Assembly: GCA_965262585.1 (NCBI GenBank)
Contig: OZ253546.1
Span: forward strand, 806,001 to 870,000
DNA from: JAHRAW01 sp965262585
Lineage (GTDB): Bacteria; Pseudomonadota; Gammaproteobacteria; Arenicellales; Poriferihabitantaceae
Direction: 5' to 3'
Length of the DNA: 64,000 nucleotides
A program made the position numbers and the translations under genes. Below the pieces are notes generated by a model that made no database searches, had not been told where the DNA came from, and was given only the letters and a program-made list of their open reading frames with translations. Positions 23,295 through 32,611 of the stretch are shown one piece after another. How positions within the stretch are numbered: position 1 is the first letter of the stretch; each line of letters starts with the position of its first letter.

Positions 23295-24527
23295 ATGAAA
23301 ACCGCCTCAATTAGAAAAGCATTACAACTTCGCTGTGGCGCGGTTCTCGACAACCGAATTGTTAAATCCGCAATGTCCGAAGCATTGGCTGATGAACATA
23401 ATCATCCAAGCGACGCGCATATCAATTTATTTTTGCTTTGGGGAAAAAGCGGCGCGGCGTTATTGATTGTCGGCAATACATCGATAGACCGCCGACATTT
23501 GGAACACGCCGGAAATTTTGTGTTGGACGAAAAAACCGACATGGACCAAGTACGAAAATTGGCGGCGGCGGCCAAACAAAACGGCGCGAAAGTTTTATGT
23601 CAGTTGGCGCACTCTGGCCGACAAACCCCGGAAGCGATTAACCCGCATCCAATTTCCATGTCCGATGTCCGCTTGAATCTTCCGGGCTACGGCAAACCTC
23701 GTGCCGCCGACGAAAAAGACATAAGCGCCACGATAAATAATTTCGCTCACGCCGCCGTGCTCGCCAAACAAGCGGGCTTTGACGGAGTGGAAATTCATTC
23801 GGCGCATGGGTACTTATTAAGTTCCTCGCTGTCACCAAGAATCAATACTCGCGATGACCAATGGGGCGGCTCGTTGGAAAACCGCGCCCGCCTTTTATTG
23901 TCGGTGATTCGTGCCGTGCGCGCCGCAGTCGGAGAAAAATTCATTGTTGCTGTTAAACTTAATTCATCCGACTTTCAGAAAGGCGGTTTTAGCCACGAAG
24001 ACAGCATCGCCGTGGCGAAAATGCTGGAAAAAGAAAACATTGATTTCCTGGAAATTTCCGGCGGCAACTTTGAAACACCGATTGCCTATCAACATACTTC
24101 GAAGGAAACAGGACCGACGCGCGAAGCGTATTTTCTGGAATACGCACGCGACATCAAATCTTCGCTCGATATTCCGGTGATGGTTACCGGCGGTTTTCGT
24201 TCCGCCGATGTAATGAATAACGCGCTTGATAACGGGGAAGCCGATTTGATTGGAATGGGTCGCCCGTTTATTATTGATCCGATGTTTCCGAAAAAATTGC
24301 TGGCCGGAAAAATTCAATCGGCTCCGGCGGTAGAGCGAGATTTTCCGCCCGCTGATGCACTGCCGAGAGGCGCGGTACTGAATTGGTTTTGTCACCAAGT
24401 AACGGTGACCGCAAAAAACGGCGCCGCCGATTTGTCATTGTCGGTCGTAGATGGACACAATCGTTATTTGGAACACATACAATCTGCAACAACCCGGCGA
24501 ATGGCTGCCGTGGAACTCGCCAACTAA
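23295..24527 (+). CDS. NADH:flavin oxidoreductase / old yellow enzyme family
   Basis: 410 residues from ATG 23295; the upstream open frame overlaps dctP and is discounted. It is a TIM-barrel flavoprotein with NRIVKSAMSEALADE at the FMN site, QLAHSGRQTPE, the His-rich active-site motif VEIHSAHGYLLSSSLSP, and NTRDDQWGGSLENRARL, a strong OYE signature. The C-terminal FMN-phosphate motif is LIGMGRPFI. There is no added iron-sulfur/FAD domain. It sits between the TRAP binding protein and membrane subunits, an odd place, and uses somewhat more A/T than its neighbours. It may act on an unsaturated intermediate or be a later insertion; its substrate is unknown. Confidence 0.9.
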   Translation: MKTASIRKALQLRCGAVLDNRIVKSAMSEALADEHNHPSDAHINLFLLWGKSGAALLIVGNTSIDRRHLEHAGNFVLDEKTDMDQVRKLAAAAKQNGAKVLCQLAHSGRQTPEAINPHPISMSDVRLNLPGYGKPRAADEKDISATINNFAHAAVLAKQAGFDGVEIHSAHGYLLSSSLSPRINTRDDQWGGSLENRARLLLSVIRAVRAAVGEKFIVAVKLNSSDFQKGGFSHEDSIAVAKMLEKENIDFLEISGGNFETPIAYQHTSKETGPTREAYFLEYARDIKSSLDIPVMVTGGFRSADVMNNALDNGEADLIGMGRPFIIDPMFPKKLLAGKIQSAPAVERDFPPADALPRGAVLNWFCHQVTVTAKNGAADLSLSVVDGHNRYLEHIQSATTRRMAAVELAN

Positions 24528-24587
24528 TACAAACCCTGGCGCGCATACTGGTTACACTGCCATCCGCATACAACCAACCCATCTACC

Positions 24588-25202
24588 ATGCCCGAAGAAA
24601 TCGACCCATCCAAACTTGAAATCGCCGACGAGTTGATCGCCGAGCGGCGCACCGCCGCCCCCGGTAATCTGCCCGACGACATGCCGCCGTGGATGGCGAA
24701 AACCATTTCCCGGATCGATGGGATGAGTTTGTGGGTCGGGCGCACGGTGTGCTGGATGCTGGTGCCGCTGTGCGTGGCCATGGTATACGAGGTCATCGCG
24801 CGCAAATACTTCCTCGCGCCTACCATGTGGGCCTACGACATCAGCCGCATGCTGTATGGCGCGCTGTTCATGTTGGGCGCCGGCTACGCGCTTTCCCGAG
24901 GCGTACACATCCGCGCCGATTTCCTCTATCGCACCTGGTCGGAACGCACTCAGGGCATCGTTGATACGACTCTATATTTGGTGTTTTATTTTCCCGGCCT
25001 GCTGGGGTTTATGTGGACTTCCATTGACTACGCTTGGATCGCCATCGACCGCGGCGAACGCGGCATGGACACCGCATGGATGCCCTATGTCGGGCCGATC
25101 AAATCAGCGCTGCCGGTGGGCGTCCTGCTGCTTTTGATTCAGGGCGTATCGGAACTCCTGAAAAGCATCTACGCGGTGCACAAGGGGCGCTGGCCGGTAT
25201 GA
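24588..25202 (+). CDS. dctQ: TRAP transporter small membrane subunit (DctQ family)
   Basis: 204 residues with four predicted transmembrane helices starting near residue 48 (GRTVCWMLVPLCVAMVYEVI). The motif RKYFLAPTMWAYDISRMLY is the usual DctQ pattern after the first helix. An extra hydrophilic N-tail of about 40 residues precedes the helices. Its stop overlaps the DctM start as ATGA, so the two membrane subunits are translationally coupled. Confidence 0.92.
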   Translation: MPEEIDPSKLEIADELIAERRTAAPGNLPDDMPPWMAKTISRIDGMSLWVGRTVCWMLVPLCVAMVYEVIARKYFLAPTMWAYDISRMLYGALFMLGAGYALSRGVHIRADFLYRTWSERTQGIVDTTLYLVFYFPGLLGFMWTSIDYAWIAIDRGERGMDTAWMPYVGPIKSALPVGVLLLLIQGVSELLKSIYAVHKGRWPV

Positions 25203-26539
25203 TTGACGCCATCATCAACCTGCCGCCGGAAGCGATTGGCGTGATCATGATCGCGGTGATGCTATTCGCCATCTTCGTCGGTTTCCCGATTTCCTTCACC
25301 CTCATCTTCCTCGGCATGTCCTTCGGCCTGTGGGGCTTCGGGCATCTGGTGTTTTATCTGATGACCTTCCAGTTCTCCAGCGTCATGTTAGAACAAACGC
25401 TGGCGGCGGTACCGTTATTCATCTTCATGGGTATCCTGATGGAACAGGCCGGGTTGATGGAGCGATTGTTCAACGCCGTACTACTGACTCTGTCGCGAGT
25501 CAAAGGCGCGTTATATGTCGCGGTATTGCTGGTCTCCACCGTATTCGCCGCGGCCACCGGCATCGTCGGCGCATCGGTCACCATCCTCGGCATCATGGCC
25601 GCCAAAACCATGAACCGCGCCGGCTACGACCCCAAACTGGCGGCGGGCACCATCACCGCCGGCGGCACCCTCGGCATCCTGATTCCACCGAGCATCATGT
25701 TAGTGGTCATGGGGCCGATCCTCGAAGTGCCGGTAACCGACCTGTTCGCGGCGGCGATTATCCCCGGCTTCCTGCTCGCTTTTTTGTATACCCTCTACGC
25801 CCTGGTGCGTTGCCAAATCAACCCCACCCTCGGCCCGGCACTACCCGAAAACTTGCGCCCGAAATCCATGGCCTATGTCTGGAAAGAATTTTTTCTCGGG
25901 CTGGTGCCACCGGCGGCACTGGTCGGCTTCGCCCTCGGCAGCATCCTGCTGGGATTCGCCACCCCCACCGAAGCCGCCGGCATGGGCGCGTTCGGCGCTT
26001 TCCTTTTGACCGCCGCCTACCGAAAACTCACCTGGCCGGGCTTCAAGGATGCGCTCATCAAAACCCTGGAAATCTCGGCGTTGATCCTGATTTTGGTAGC
26101 CGCCTCCAACTTCTTCGGCGCGGTCTTTTCGCTGCTCGGCACGCCCACCATGCTGACCAATTACCTACTCACTCTGGACCTACCGCCGTACATGATTTTG
26201 TTCATGATCATGGCGCTGATATTCCTCCTCGGCTGGCCGCTGGAATGGGTGCCCATCGTGCTCATCATCATCCCCATACTACTGCCGGTAGTCGAACAAC
26301 TCGGCTTCAACCTGGTGTGGTTCGGCATCCTCGTAGCGGTCAACTTGCAAACCGCGTGGCTGTCACCACCGGTCGCACTGTCGGCCTATTTCCTAAAAGG
26401 CGTAGTACCCGAATGGGACTTAAAAGACATCTACGCCGGTATGATGCAATTCATGGTCATTCAAGTAATCGGCCTGCTACTAATCATCTTCTTCCCACAA
26501 ATCGCGCTGTGGCTACCGGAGTATTTGTACGGGTCGTAA
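25199..26539 (+). CDS. dctM: TRAP transporter large membrane subunit (DctM family)
   Basis: 446 residues from ATG 25199. It is a highly hydrophobic protein with many helices, and matches DctM in FVGFPISFTLIFLGMSFGLW, ATGIVGASVTILGIMAAKTM and the substrate-path motif GGTLGILIPPSIMLVV. It imports the bound substrate using a sodium gradient. It follows dctQ by ATGA overlap. The next gene, on the same strand 52 bases on, is unexpectedly a DUF262 protein. Confidence 0.94.
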   Translation: MIDAIINLPPEAIGVIMIAVMLFAIFVGFPISFTLIFLGMSFGLWGFGHLVFYLMTFQFSSVMLEQTLAAVPLFIFMGILMEQAGLMERLFNAVLLTLSRVKGALYVAVLLVSTVFAAATGIVGASVTILGIMAAKTMNRAGYDPKLAAGTITAGGTLGILIPPSIMLVVMGPILEVPVTDLFAAAIIPGFLLAFLYTLYALVRCQINPTLGPALPENLRPKSMAYVWKEFFLGLVPPAALVGFALGSILLGFATPTEAAGMGAFGAFLLTAAYRKLTWPGFKDALIKTLEISALILILVAASNFFGAVFSLLGTPTMLTNYLLTLDLPPYMILFMIMALIFLLGWPLEWVPIVLIIIPILLPVVEQLGFNLVWFGILVAVNLQTAWLSPPVALSAYFLKGVVPEWDLKDIYAGMMQFMVIQVIGLLLIIFFPQIALWLPEYLYGS

Positions 26540-26591
26540 CCGTATGAAAATTATATTTACTCTCAATAAAATCAATCGATGAGGAATACCA

Positions 26592-28442
26592 ATGACTGAA
26601 ATTCAAGCACAAGAGAAATCTATTAGAGTACTGCTCAGCGAAAAATACGCCGTCGATTCCTATCAGCGTGAATACAAATGGGAAGAAAAGCAAATTGATG
26701 ATTTGGTGGACGATTTGCTCGCGGAATTTTCTGAAAACTATAAAGATGGACACGAATTAAATGATGTAAAGAACTACGGACAATATTTTTTGGGTCCAAT
26801 TATCGTAGGGAAGAGCGATAACAAAAACTATATTGTCGACGGTCAGCAACGCTTAACTACGCTCACCCTTGCTCTGATTTGTCTGATTAGAATAGTTGAC
26901 GATGACGATCAAAAAACTGGATTGCGAAATCTCGTGTATTCCAAACACTACGGAGCGAAATCGTTTCAGTTGGATGTGCCTGAGCGTACCGAGTGCTTGC
27001 ACCAACTTTACGAAGGTACACCACCAGTTAACGTCAGTGATGCTTCGGAATCAATTCGCAATCTGGTTGTGCGGTATGAGCAATTGAACAGCAGATTGGC
27101 GGATGAGTTGTCCCCAAAACAAATCCCACTCTTTGCTGTTTGGTTCATAGAGAAAATCCACCTTGTCGAGATCAAAACATCTTCGGGCGCAGGTGCTTAT
27201 AAAATTTTCGAGACCATGAACGATCGCGGACTAAGACTTACCCCTGCGGAAATGTTGAAGGGCTATTTGTTGTCGGTAATCGGTGATGACCAACTACGCG
27301 AAAGTGCCAATAAATCTTGGAAAAAGCGAGTCGATGAGTTGACCAACCATCGTAAAGGTGAGGATGCGGATGCGATCAAAGCCTGGTTACGCGCAAGATA
27401 CGCACAAAGGCCAACCGATTTTGAAGAAATTGGATCGCAGTTCCACAGATGGGTGCGCGATAACGGCGACACACTTAAGTTGGAAACATCCGAAAAATTC
27501 GCGGGTTTTATTACACGCGACTTCGCCTTCTATGCGAAAATTTTTCTGCGATTGCGACGTGCCGCCGAAAAATTCGATGCCGAGCCCGGACTGGAATGCG
27601 TTTACTATCTCGCGCAACACAGTTTTACATTGCAATATCCACTGCTACTCGCACCCCTTACACCCGAGGATTCGGAGCGCGATATCGTCCGCAAATTACG
27701 CGTCGTCTCCACATACTTGGATATTCTGATTCATCGACGTATCGGCAATTGGAAGACAGTTGCTGAGAGCGCAATGCGAAGTCATATTTTCGGTCTAATT
27801 CCGGAAATCCGTGATAAGAACGTACACGAAATTTCTGATTTTCTTGCATCTAATTTGGAACAGGACGAGTTCACTACAACGCTTGATCCGCAGTTTGCCC
27901 TACACGGACAAAACCGGCCACGCATTCACCGTATCCTTGCGCGCATAACCGATTATGTGGAGACGAAGCGAGATTATGTGGAAACGAAGCCAGACCGATC
28001 CTCACACTATCCTGATTATTTTGTGTCCGGCAAAAAAGCGTTTCAGATCGAGCATATCTGGCACGCCAATTATGATGTGGTACGTAAAGAAGAAAGTATC
28101 AATTCAGATGATTTAAGTGAATCTGATTTTTGGAATATGCGCGATTATATCGGCGGACTGGTGCTCTTACCACAACAAGATAACGCATCCTACGGTGACA
28201 TTTCTTATTCGAAAAAACGCAAGTACTATTATTCACAAAATACGCTGGCGGGATCACTGCATGAGAATTGCTATGAGAGAAACACAAGTTTTTTGCAGTT
28301 CAAAGAAAAATCGGGGTTTTTATTTAAACCTCATGCTGAATTCCAAAAATCTGACTTACTGGAACGTCAGGAACTTTATCAACAGATTGCCGAGGAAATT
28401 TGGCATCCGAAACGCTTACACATCGCGGCAAACGACAAATGA
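26592..28442 (+). CDS. DUF262/DUF1524 (GmrSD-like) putative nuclease
   Basis: 616 residues; GAGG eight bases before the ATG is a good ribosome binding site. The N-terminal DUF262 domain, a ParB-like nucleotide hydrolase fold, shows YQREYKW (24-30) and DGQQRLTTL (83-91). The C-terminal DUF1524 domain carries the HNH-like motif IEHIW with His488, then GGLVLLPQQDN. GmrSD proteins of this architecture are type IV restriction enzymes cutting modified DNA; many relatives are uncharacterised. A 21-base tandem duplication (27951-27992) repeats DYVETK. It lies inside the sulfonate operon, and its stop overlaps the hpsN start as ATGA. Function here is inferred from domains. Confidence 0.85.
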   Translation: MTEIQAQEKSIRVLLSEKYAVDSYQREYKWEEKQIDDLVDDLLAEFSENYKDGHELNDVKNYGQYFLGPIIVGKSDNKNYIVDGQQRLTTLTLALICLIRIVDDDDQKTGLRNLVYSKHYGAKSFQLDVPERTECLHQLYEGTPPVNVSDASESIRNLVVRYEQLNSRLADELSPKQIPLFAVWFIEKIHLVEIKTSSGAGAYKIFETMNDRGLRLTPAEMLKGYLLSVIGDDQLRESANKSWKKRVDELTNHRKGEDADAIKAWLRARYAQRPTDFEEIGSQFHRWVRDNGDTLKLETSEKFAGFITRDFAFYAKIFLRLRRAAEKFDAEPGLECVYYLAQHSFTLQYPLLLAPLTPEDSERDIVRKLRVVSTYLDILIHRRIGNWKTVAESAMRSHIFGLIPEIRDKNVHEISDFLASNLEQDEFTTTLDPQFALHGQNRPRIHRILARITDYVETKRDYVETKPDRSSHYPDYFVSGKKAFQIEHIWHANYDVVRKEESINSDDLSESDFWNMRDYIGGLVLLPQQDNASYGDISYSKKRKYYYSQNTLAGSLHENCYERNTSFLQFKEKSGFLFKPHAEFQKSDLLERQELYQQIAEEIWHPKRLHIAANDK

Positions 28443-29752
28443 CCATCAAAACCCTAAAACCCGCAACCAAATCCTCCGCTACCGGCGAGGATGACACTCG
28501 TGAAACCGTGCAGAAAATGTTGCGTGAAATCGAACAAGGCGGCGAGGCGTGCGTCAGGGAATATGCGCGCAAACTTGACGGTTGGGAAAAGGACATTGTC
28601 GTCAGTCGCGAGGAGATTGACGCGGCGGGGGCGGCGTTGGATGCGCAAACGCGTCGCGACATTGAATTTTCCCATGCCCGCGTGAAAACCTTTGCAGAAG
28701 CGCAACTCGCTAGCATGGGCGAATTTGAAACCGAATTGTCGCCGGGGCTGTTTGCCGGCCAGCGGCTGGTGGCGGTGAAAACCGCCGGGTGTTATGTGCC
28801 CGGCGGGCGATATGCGCACATCGCCTCGGCGATTATGAGCATCACCACCGCACGGGTCGCCGGTGTCTCGCATGTCGTCGCCTGCTCCCCGACTCATAAA
28901 GAGCGCGGCGTCCACCCGGCGATTCTATACGCCGCCGACCTCGCCGGCGCCGACACCATCCTCGCCCTCGGTGGCGTGCAGGGTATCGCCGCCATGGCGT
29001 TCGGGCATTTCACCGGCCATCCGGCGGACATCCTGGTCGGCCCCGGCAACCGCTTCGTGGCCGAGGCGAAACGCATTTTATTCGGGCGGATTGGCATCGA
29101 TTTATTCGCCGGCCCCACCGAGATTCTCGTTATCGCCGACCATTCCGCCGACCCGAAACTGGTGGCGTCTGACCTCGTGGGGCAAGCCGAACACGGGCCG
29201 GATTCACCGGCCTGGCTGGTCGCCACTTCCGAGGATATCGCAAAGAAAGTCATCGAACTCGTGCCCGGATATATTCGGCGGCTGCCGGAACCGAATCGAA
29301 CGGCGGCGGAAAACGCATGGCAGGATTACGGCGAAGTGGTGGTGGTCGATACCGATGAGGAAGCGGCGCGGGTCAGCGATGAATACGCGCCGGAACATTT
29401 GGAAGTGCATTGCAAAAACCTCGACTGGTGGCTACAGAATCTGCGCAACTACGGTTCGCTGTTTCTCGGCGAAGAAACCACGGTCGCCTATGGCGACAAA
29501 TGCTCGGGGACCAACCACATTCTCCCGACCAAAGGCGCAGCGCGCTATACCGGCGGGCTTAGCGTTGGCAAATTCATCAAGGTGTTAACTTGGCAGCGCA
29601 TGACCGCATCGGCCAACCGCGAAGTCGGCGCGGTCACCGCTCGAATCTCGCGCTCTGAAGGCATGCACGGCCACGCGCTCACCGGCGACGACCGCCTCGA
29701 AAAATATTTCCCCGGCGAAAGTTTTGATCTGGGCGTGCGCAACGAGACATGA
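28439..29752 (+). CDS. hpsN: Sulfopropanediol 3-dehydrogenase, HpsN-like (histidinol dehydrogenase family)
   Basis: 437 residues from ATG 28439, which overlaps the DUF262 stop. The fold is that of histidinol dehydrogenase: VPGGRYAHIAS, GPGNRFVAEAKR, FAGPTEILVIAD, zinc-ligand residues in GQAEHGPDSPAW, YAPEHLEVHC and SGTNHILPTKGAARYT. No histidine genes surround it. HpsN oxidises DHPS in two steps to sulfolactate, which SuyAB then cleaves, and the neighbouring suyAB, TRAP and dehydrogenase genes make this reading the best. A histidinol dehydrogenase of another pathway is the alternative. Confidence 0.85.
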   Translation: MTIKTLKPATKSSATGEDDTRETVQKMLREIEQGGEACVREYARKLDGWEKDIVVSREEIDAAGAALDAQTRRDIEFSHARVKTFAEAQLASMGEFETELSPGLFAGQRLVAVKTAGCYVPGGRYAHIASAIMSITTARVAGVSHVVACSPTHKERGVHPAILYAADLAGADTILALGGVQGIAAMAFGHFTGHPADILVGPGNRFVAEAKRILFGRIGIDLFAGPTEILVIADHSADPKLVASDLVGQAEHGPDSPAWLVATSEDIAKKVIELVPGYIRRLPEPNRTAAENAWQDYGEVVVVDTDEEAARVSDEYAPEHLEVHCKNLDWWLQNLRNYGSLFLGEETTVAYGDKCSGTNHILPTKGAARYTGGLSVGKFIKVLTWQRMTASANREVGAVTARISRSEGMHGHALTGDDRLEKYFPGESFDLGVRNET

Positions 29753-30519
29753 AACACGATGAATTGTTTTCGCTCGACGGCAAACACGCAGTCGTCACCG
29801 GCGGCGGCAGTGGCATCGGGCTTGCAATCGCCGAAGCACTGGCGCGCGCCGGGGCGCGGCTGACCTTAGTCGGACGGCGCGGCGATGTGCTTGAATCTAC
29901 CGCCACGCGCCTCAACGCCGAAAACGACTGCGGCGCGCAACCTCATATCTGCGACCTGACCGAGATCGACGCCCTCGACCGGCATGCGGCAGCACTCGCC
30001 ACGGCCCACGGTGACCCCGATATAGTAGTCAACGCCGCCGGTTGGCGACGGCGCGAAGCAGCCGCCGACACCAGCGTGGCGGCGTGGCGCGCAACCATCG
30101 ACACCAATCTATCAGCGCCATTCTTTCTCGCGCGCGCGTTCGCCCCGGCGATGTGCGCGCGCGGTTGGGGGCGAATTCTCAACATCGCCTCGCTGCAATC
30201 GAAACTCGCGTTCGCCGACGGCATCGCATACGGCGCATCCAAGGGCGGAGTCGCGCAACTGACGCGGGCAATGGCGGTCGAATGGTCGGCGCGTGGAGTC
30301 AACGCCAACGCCATCGCGCCGGGCTTCTTCCCGACCGAAATGACCGCGTCTTTGTTCGACCATGCGGACACCGCCACGGCACTCGCGGCGCGCACCGCGA
30401 TTGGACGCAACGGACAACTCAGCGACCTCGCCGGCGCCGCCGTATTCCTGTGCGCCCCGGCAAGCGACTACATCACCGGCCAAATTCTCTATGTAGACGG
30501 CGGCTTCACCGCGAAGTAA
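29749..30519 (+). CDS. Short-chain dehydrogenase/reductase, HpsO/HpsP-type role proposed
   Basis: 256 residues. The nucleotide motif is TGGGSGIG (17-24) and the catalytic Ser148, Tyr161 and Lys165 lie in NIASLQ and YGASKGG; NAAG is at 95-98. Its start overlaps the HpsN stop as ATGA. In known DHPS degraders two 2-dehydrogenases are thought to interconvert the R and S forms so that HpsN can use both; this gene and the next could fill those roles. Direct specificity cannot be read from the sequence. Confidence 0.85.
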   Translation: MKHDELFSLDGKHAVVTGGGSGIGLAIAEALARAGARLTLVGRRGDVLESTATRLNAENDCGAQPHICDLTEIDALDRHAAALATAHGDPDIVVNAAGWRRREAAADTSVAAWRATIDTNLSAPFFLARAFAPAMCARGWGRILNIASLQSKLAFADGIAYGASKGGVAQLTRAMAVEWSARGVNANAIAPGFFPTEMTASLFDHADTATALAARTAIGRNGQLSDLAGAAVFLCAPASDYITGQILYVDGGFTAK

Positions 30520-30553
30520 TTCGCAGCAAATAATTCGCAATGAGTAACCCACG

Positions 30554-31543
30554 ATGAAAGCACTGGTTTATACCGCCAACCAAGAAATGACCTGGCGCGA
30601 TGAGCCGCCGCCGGGCCGCCGTCCGGGGGATGCGCTGATTGCGGTCGATTCGGTCGGCATCTGCGGCTCCGACATGCACGCCTATCTCGGCCACGACCCG
30701 CGCCGGGTGCCACCCTTAATTCTCGGCCACGAAGCGGTCGGCACGGTGCTCGAAGGCGCGCACCCGGGGCACAAGGTAGTCCTCAATCCGTTGATTACCT
30801 GCGGCGAATGCGCTGACTGCCTCGGCGGGCGGCAAAACTTGTGCGCACAACGCGACTTGATTGGCATGTATCGACCGGGCGCATTCGCCGAACAAATCGC
30901 GCTCCCGGAAACCAACTTGATTTCGCTGCCCGCCGGTATGGACGCGCGCAAAGCCGCGCTGACCGAACCCGGCGCAACCGCATTGCACGCCGTTGGCCTC
31001 GCGGAAAAATCGCTGGCACGGCCCATCAGCGAAGCGCGCGCGCTGGTATTCGGCGGCGGCTCGGTCGGCCTGCTGACCGCGCTAATCCTCACCGACAAAG
31101 GAGTCGGCGAAATACATCTCGCCGAAACCAACGCGCGCCGGCGCGCAACCGTACAAGACCATTCTGACTGCCATGTGTTTGACCCGCTGACCGCACCGCC
31201 GCAAACCAACGCCTTCGATGTCGTGTTCGACGCAGTCGGCAATTCGCACACGCGCACCACCGGAATCGAATGCGCACGCCCCGGCGCAGTGCTCGTACAC
31301 ATCGGCTTGATGGACGAATCTGGCGCAATCGATGTGCGCCGCATGACCCTGCAAGAAATCACCTTCATCGGCTGCTACACCTACACGCCGCTAGACTTAC
31401 GCATCACCCTCGACAAACTCCACAGCGGCGCCCTCGGAAAACTCGACTGGCTAGAACAACGCCCCCTCGCCGACGGCGCACAAGCATTCACCGAATTGTT
31501 AGCCGGAAAATGCGCAGCACCGAAGATTGTGCTTACGGTTTGA
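30554..31543 (+). CDS. Zinc-dependent alcohol dehydrogenase (MDR), HpsO/HpsP-type role proposed
   Basis: 329 residues. Catalytic zinc ligands are likely Cys37 (GICGSDMHAY) and His59-Glu60 (LGHEAVG). A structural zinc is indicated by Cys83, Cys86, Cys89 and Cys97. The NAD-binding segment LVFGGGSVGLL follows. It lies 34 bases after the SDR gene and closes the sulfonate operon. The protein is slightly short for the family. It is the probable second sulfopropanediol dehydrogenase. Confidence 0.86.
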   Translation: MKALVYTANQEMTWRDEPPPGRRPGDALIAVDSVGICGSDMHAYLGHDPRRVPPLILGHEAVGTVLEGAHPGHKVVLNPLITCGECADCLGGRQNLCAQRDLIGMYRPGAFAEQIALPETNLISLPAGMDARKAALTEPGATALHAVGLAEKSLARPISEARALVFGGGSVGLLTALILTDKGVGEIHLAETNARRRATVQDHSDCHVFDPLTAPPQTNAFDVVFDAVGNSHTRTTGIECARPGAVLVHIGLMDESGAIDVRRMTLQEITFIGCYTYTPLDLRITLDKLHSGALGKLDWLEQRPLADGAQAFTELLAGKCAAPKIVLTV

Positions 31544-31585
31544 ATACACCAACGACCATCACCGAATATCAGATTAGCCTTCCTC

Positions 31586-32527
31586 TTAAACCAACATCGC
31601 CTTCAACACTTCGTTCCATCCGAGGGCTAGGTTGTTGCGGTTGTATCCGCCGCCGCCCATGGCGATGATGCGGCCGTGGCAGAATTCGTCGGCGAGTTTT
31701 ACGAGGCTTTTGGTGGCGTGGCCGTGGGCGGCGGGGGAGAAGCGCATGTGGGTGATTGGGTCGCCATCGATGCTGTCGGCGCCGGCTTGTAATAAAATAA
31801 TTTCCGGTTTGAATTCGCGCAGATAGGATTCGACTTGCGGCCAAGCGCGGTGGAATGTTTGGTCGTCGCTGCCGGGGGCGAGGGGGATGTTGAGTTTGGT
31901 GCCGGCGGCTTTGCCGCTGCCGGTTTCGGTTGCGGCGCCGGTGCCGGGATACAGATAACGTCCGTCTTCGTGGAGGTCGGCGACCGCCACATCGGGGTCG
32001 TCTTCGTAGGCGTAAAAAACGCCGTCGCCGTGATGGGCGTCGATATCGATGTAGGCGACTCGGCGGATGCCATACTGGTGGCGCAGCGTCTCGATGACCA
32101 CGCCGCAATCGTTGAACGCGCAGAATCCGGCGGCGCCATCTCGGCGGGCGTGATGCAACCCGGCGATTGGGATGAACACGCGCGGCGTTTCCCCGGCGAT
32201 GATGCGCTCGAGGGCGTCGAGGTCGGAGCCGACCACAAATGAACCGGCTTCAAACACGCCCTTAAACGCGGGCGTGTCGCCGCTGTCGAGATAACCGTGG
32301 CCGCTGATCGACGCTTGCCTGACCCGCTCGATGTAGTCGGGGGTGTGGAAACGCAACAAACTATCTTGATCGCACGCAACCGGTGCCATGACTTCGACTC
32401 GCTTGTCGAGGCCCTGCTTTACGGTTTCCCGCCAAAACGCATGCATCCGATCCGGCCCGAACGGATGGCCGTCTCCAAACCCGTAACGAGCGAGGTCGTC
32501 ACCAATATAAACGCTTGTTATCGGCAT
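31586..32527 (-). CDS. Histone deacetylase-fold amidohydrolase
   Basis: 313 residues. The arginase/deacetylase fold shows the His pair at 125-126 (GLHHARRDGAAGF), zinc ligands Asp163 and His165 in YIDIDAHHGDGV, the third aspartate in QAGADSIDGD and the late GGGGYN. Bacterial relatives remove acetyl groups from polyamines or from acetylated enzymes. It faces the sulfonate operon head-on and lies downstream of a BKACE and aminotransferase gene on the same strand, suggesting a role in breakdown of an acetylated amine. Substrate unknown. Confidence 0.88.
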   Translation of the reverse strand: MPITSVYIGDDLARYGFGDGHPFGPDRMHAFWRETVKQGLDKRVEVMAPVACDQDSLLRFHTPDYIERVRQASISGHGYLDSGDTPAFKGVFEAGSFVVGSDLDALERIIAGETPRVFIPIAGLHHARRDGAAGFCAFNDCGVVIETLRHQYGIRRVAYIDIDAHHGDGVFYAYEDDPDVAVADLHEDGRYLYPGTGAATETGSGKAAGTKLNIPLAPGSDDQTFHRAWPQVESYLREFKPEIILLQAGADSIDGDPITHMRFSPAAHGHATKSLVKLADEFCHGRIIAMGGGGYNRNNLALGWNEVLKAMLV

Positions 32528-32611
32528 GTTTTATGCTCACTTTTTATAGCCCGCTGATGCATAGTATTCACCTTCGCGGTAATCTGGACAATCTCGGATT
32601 ATAACAAGCAT

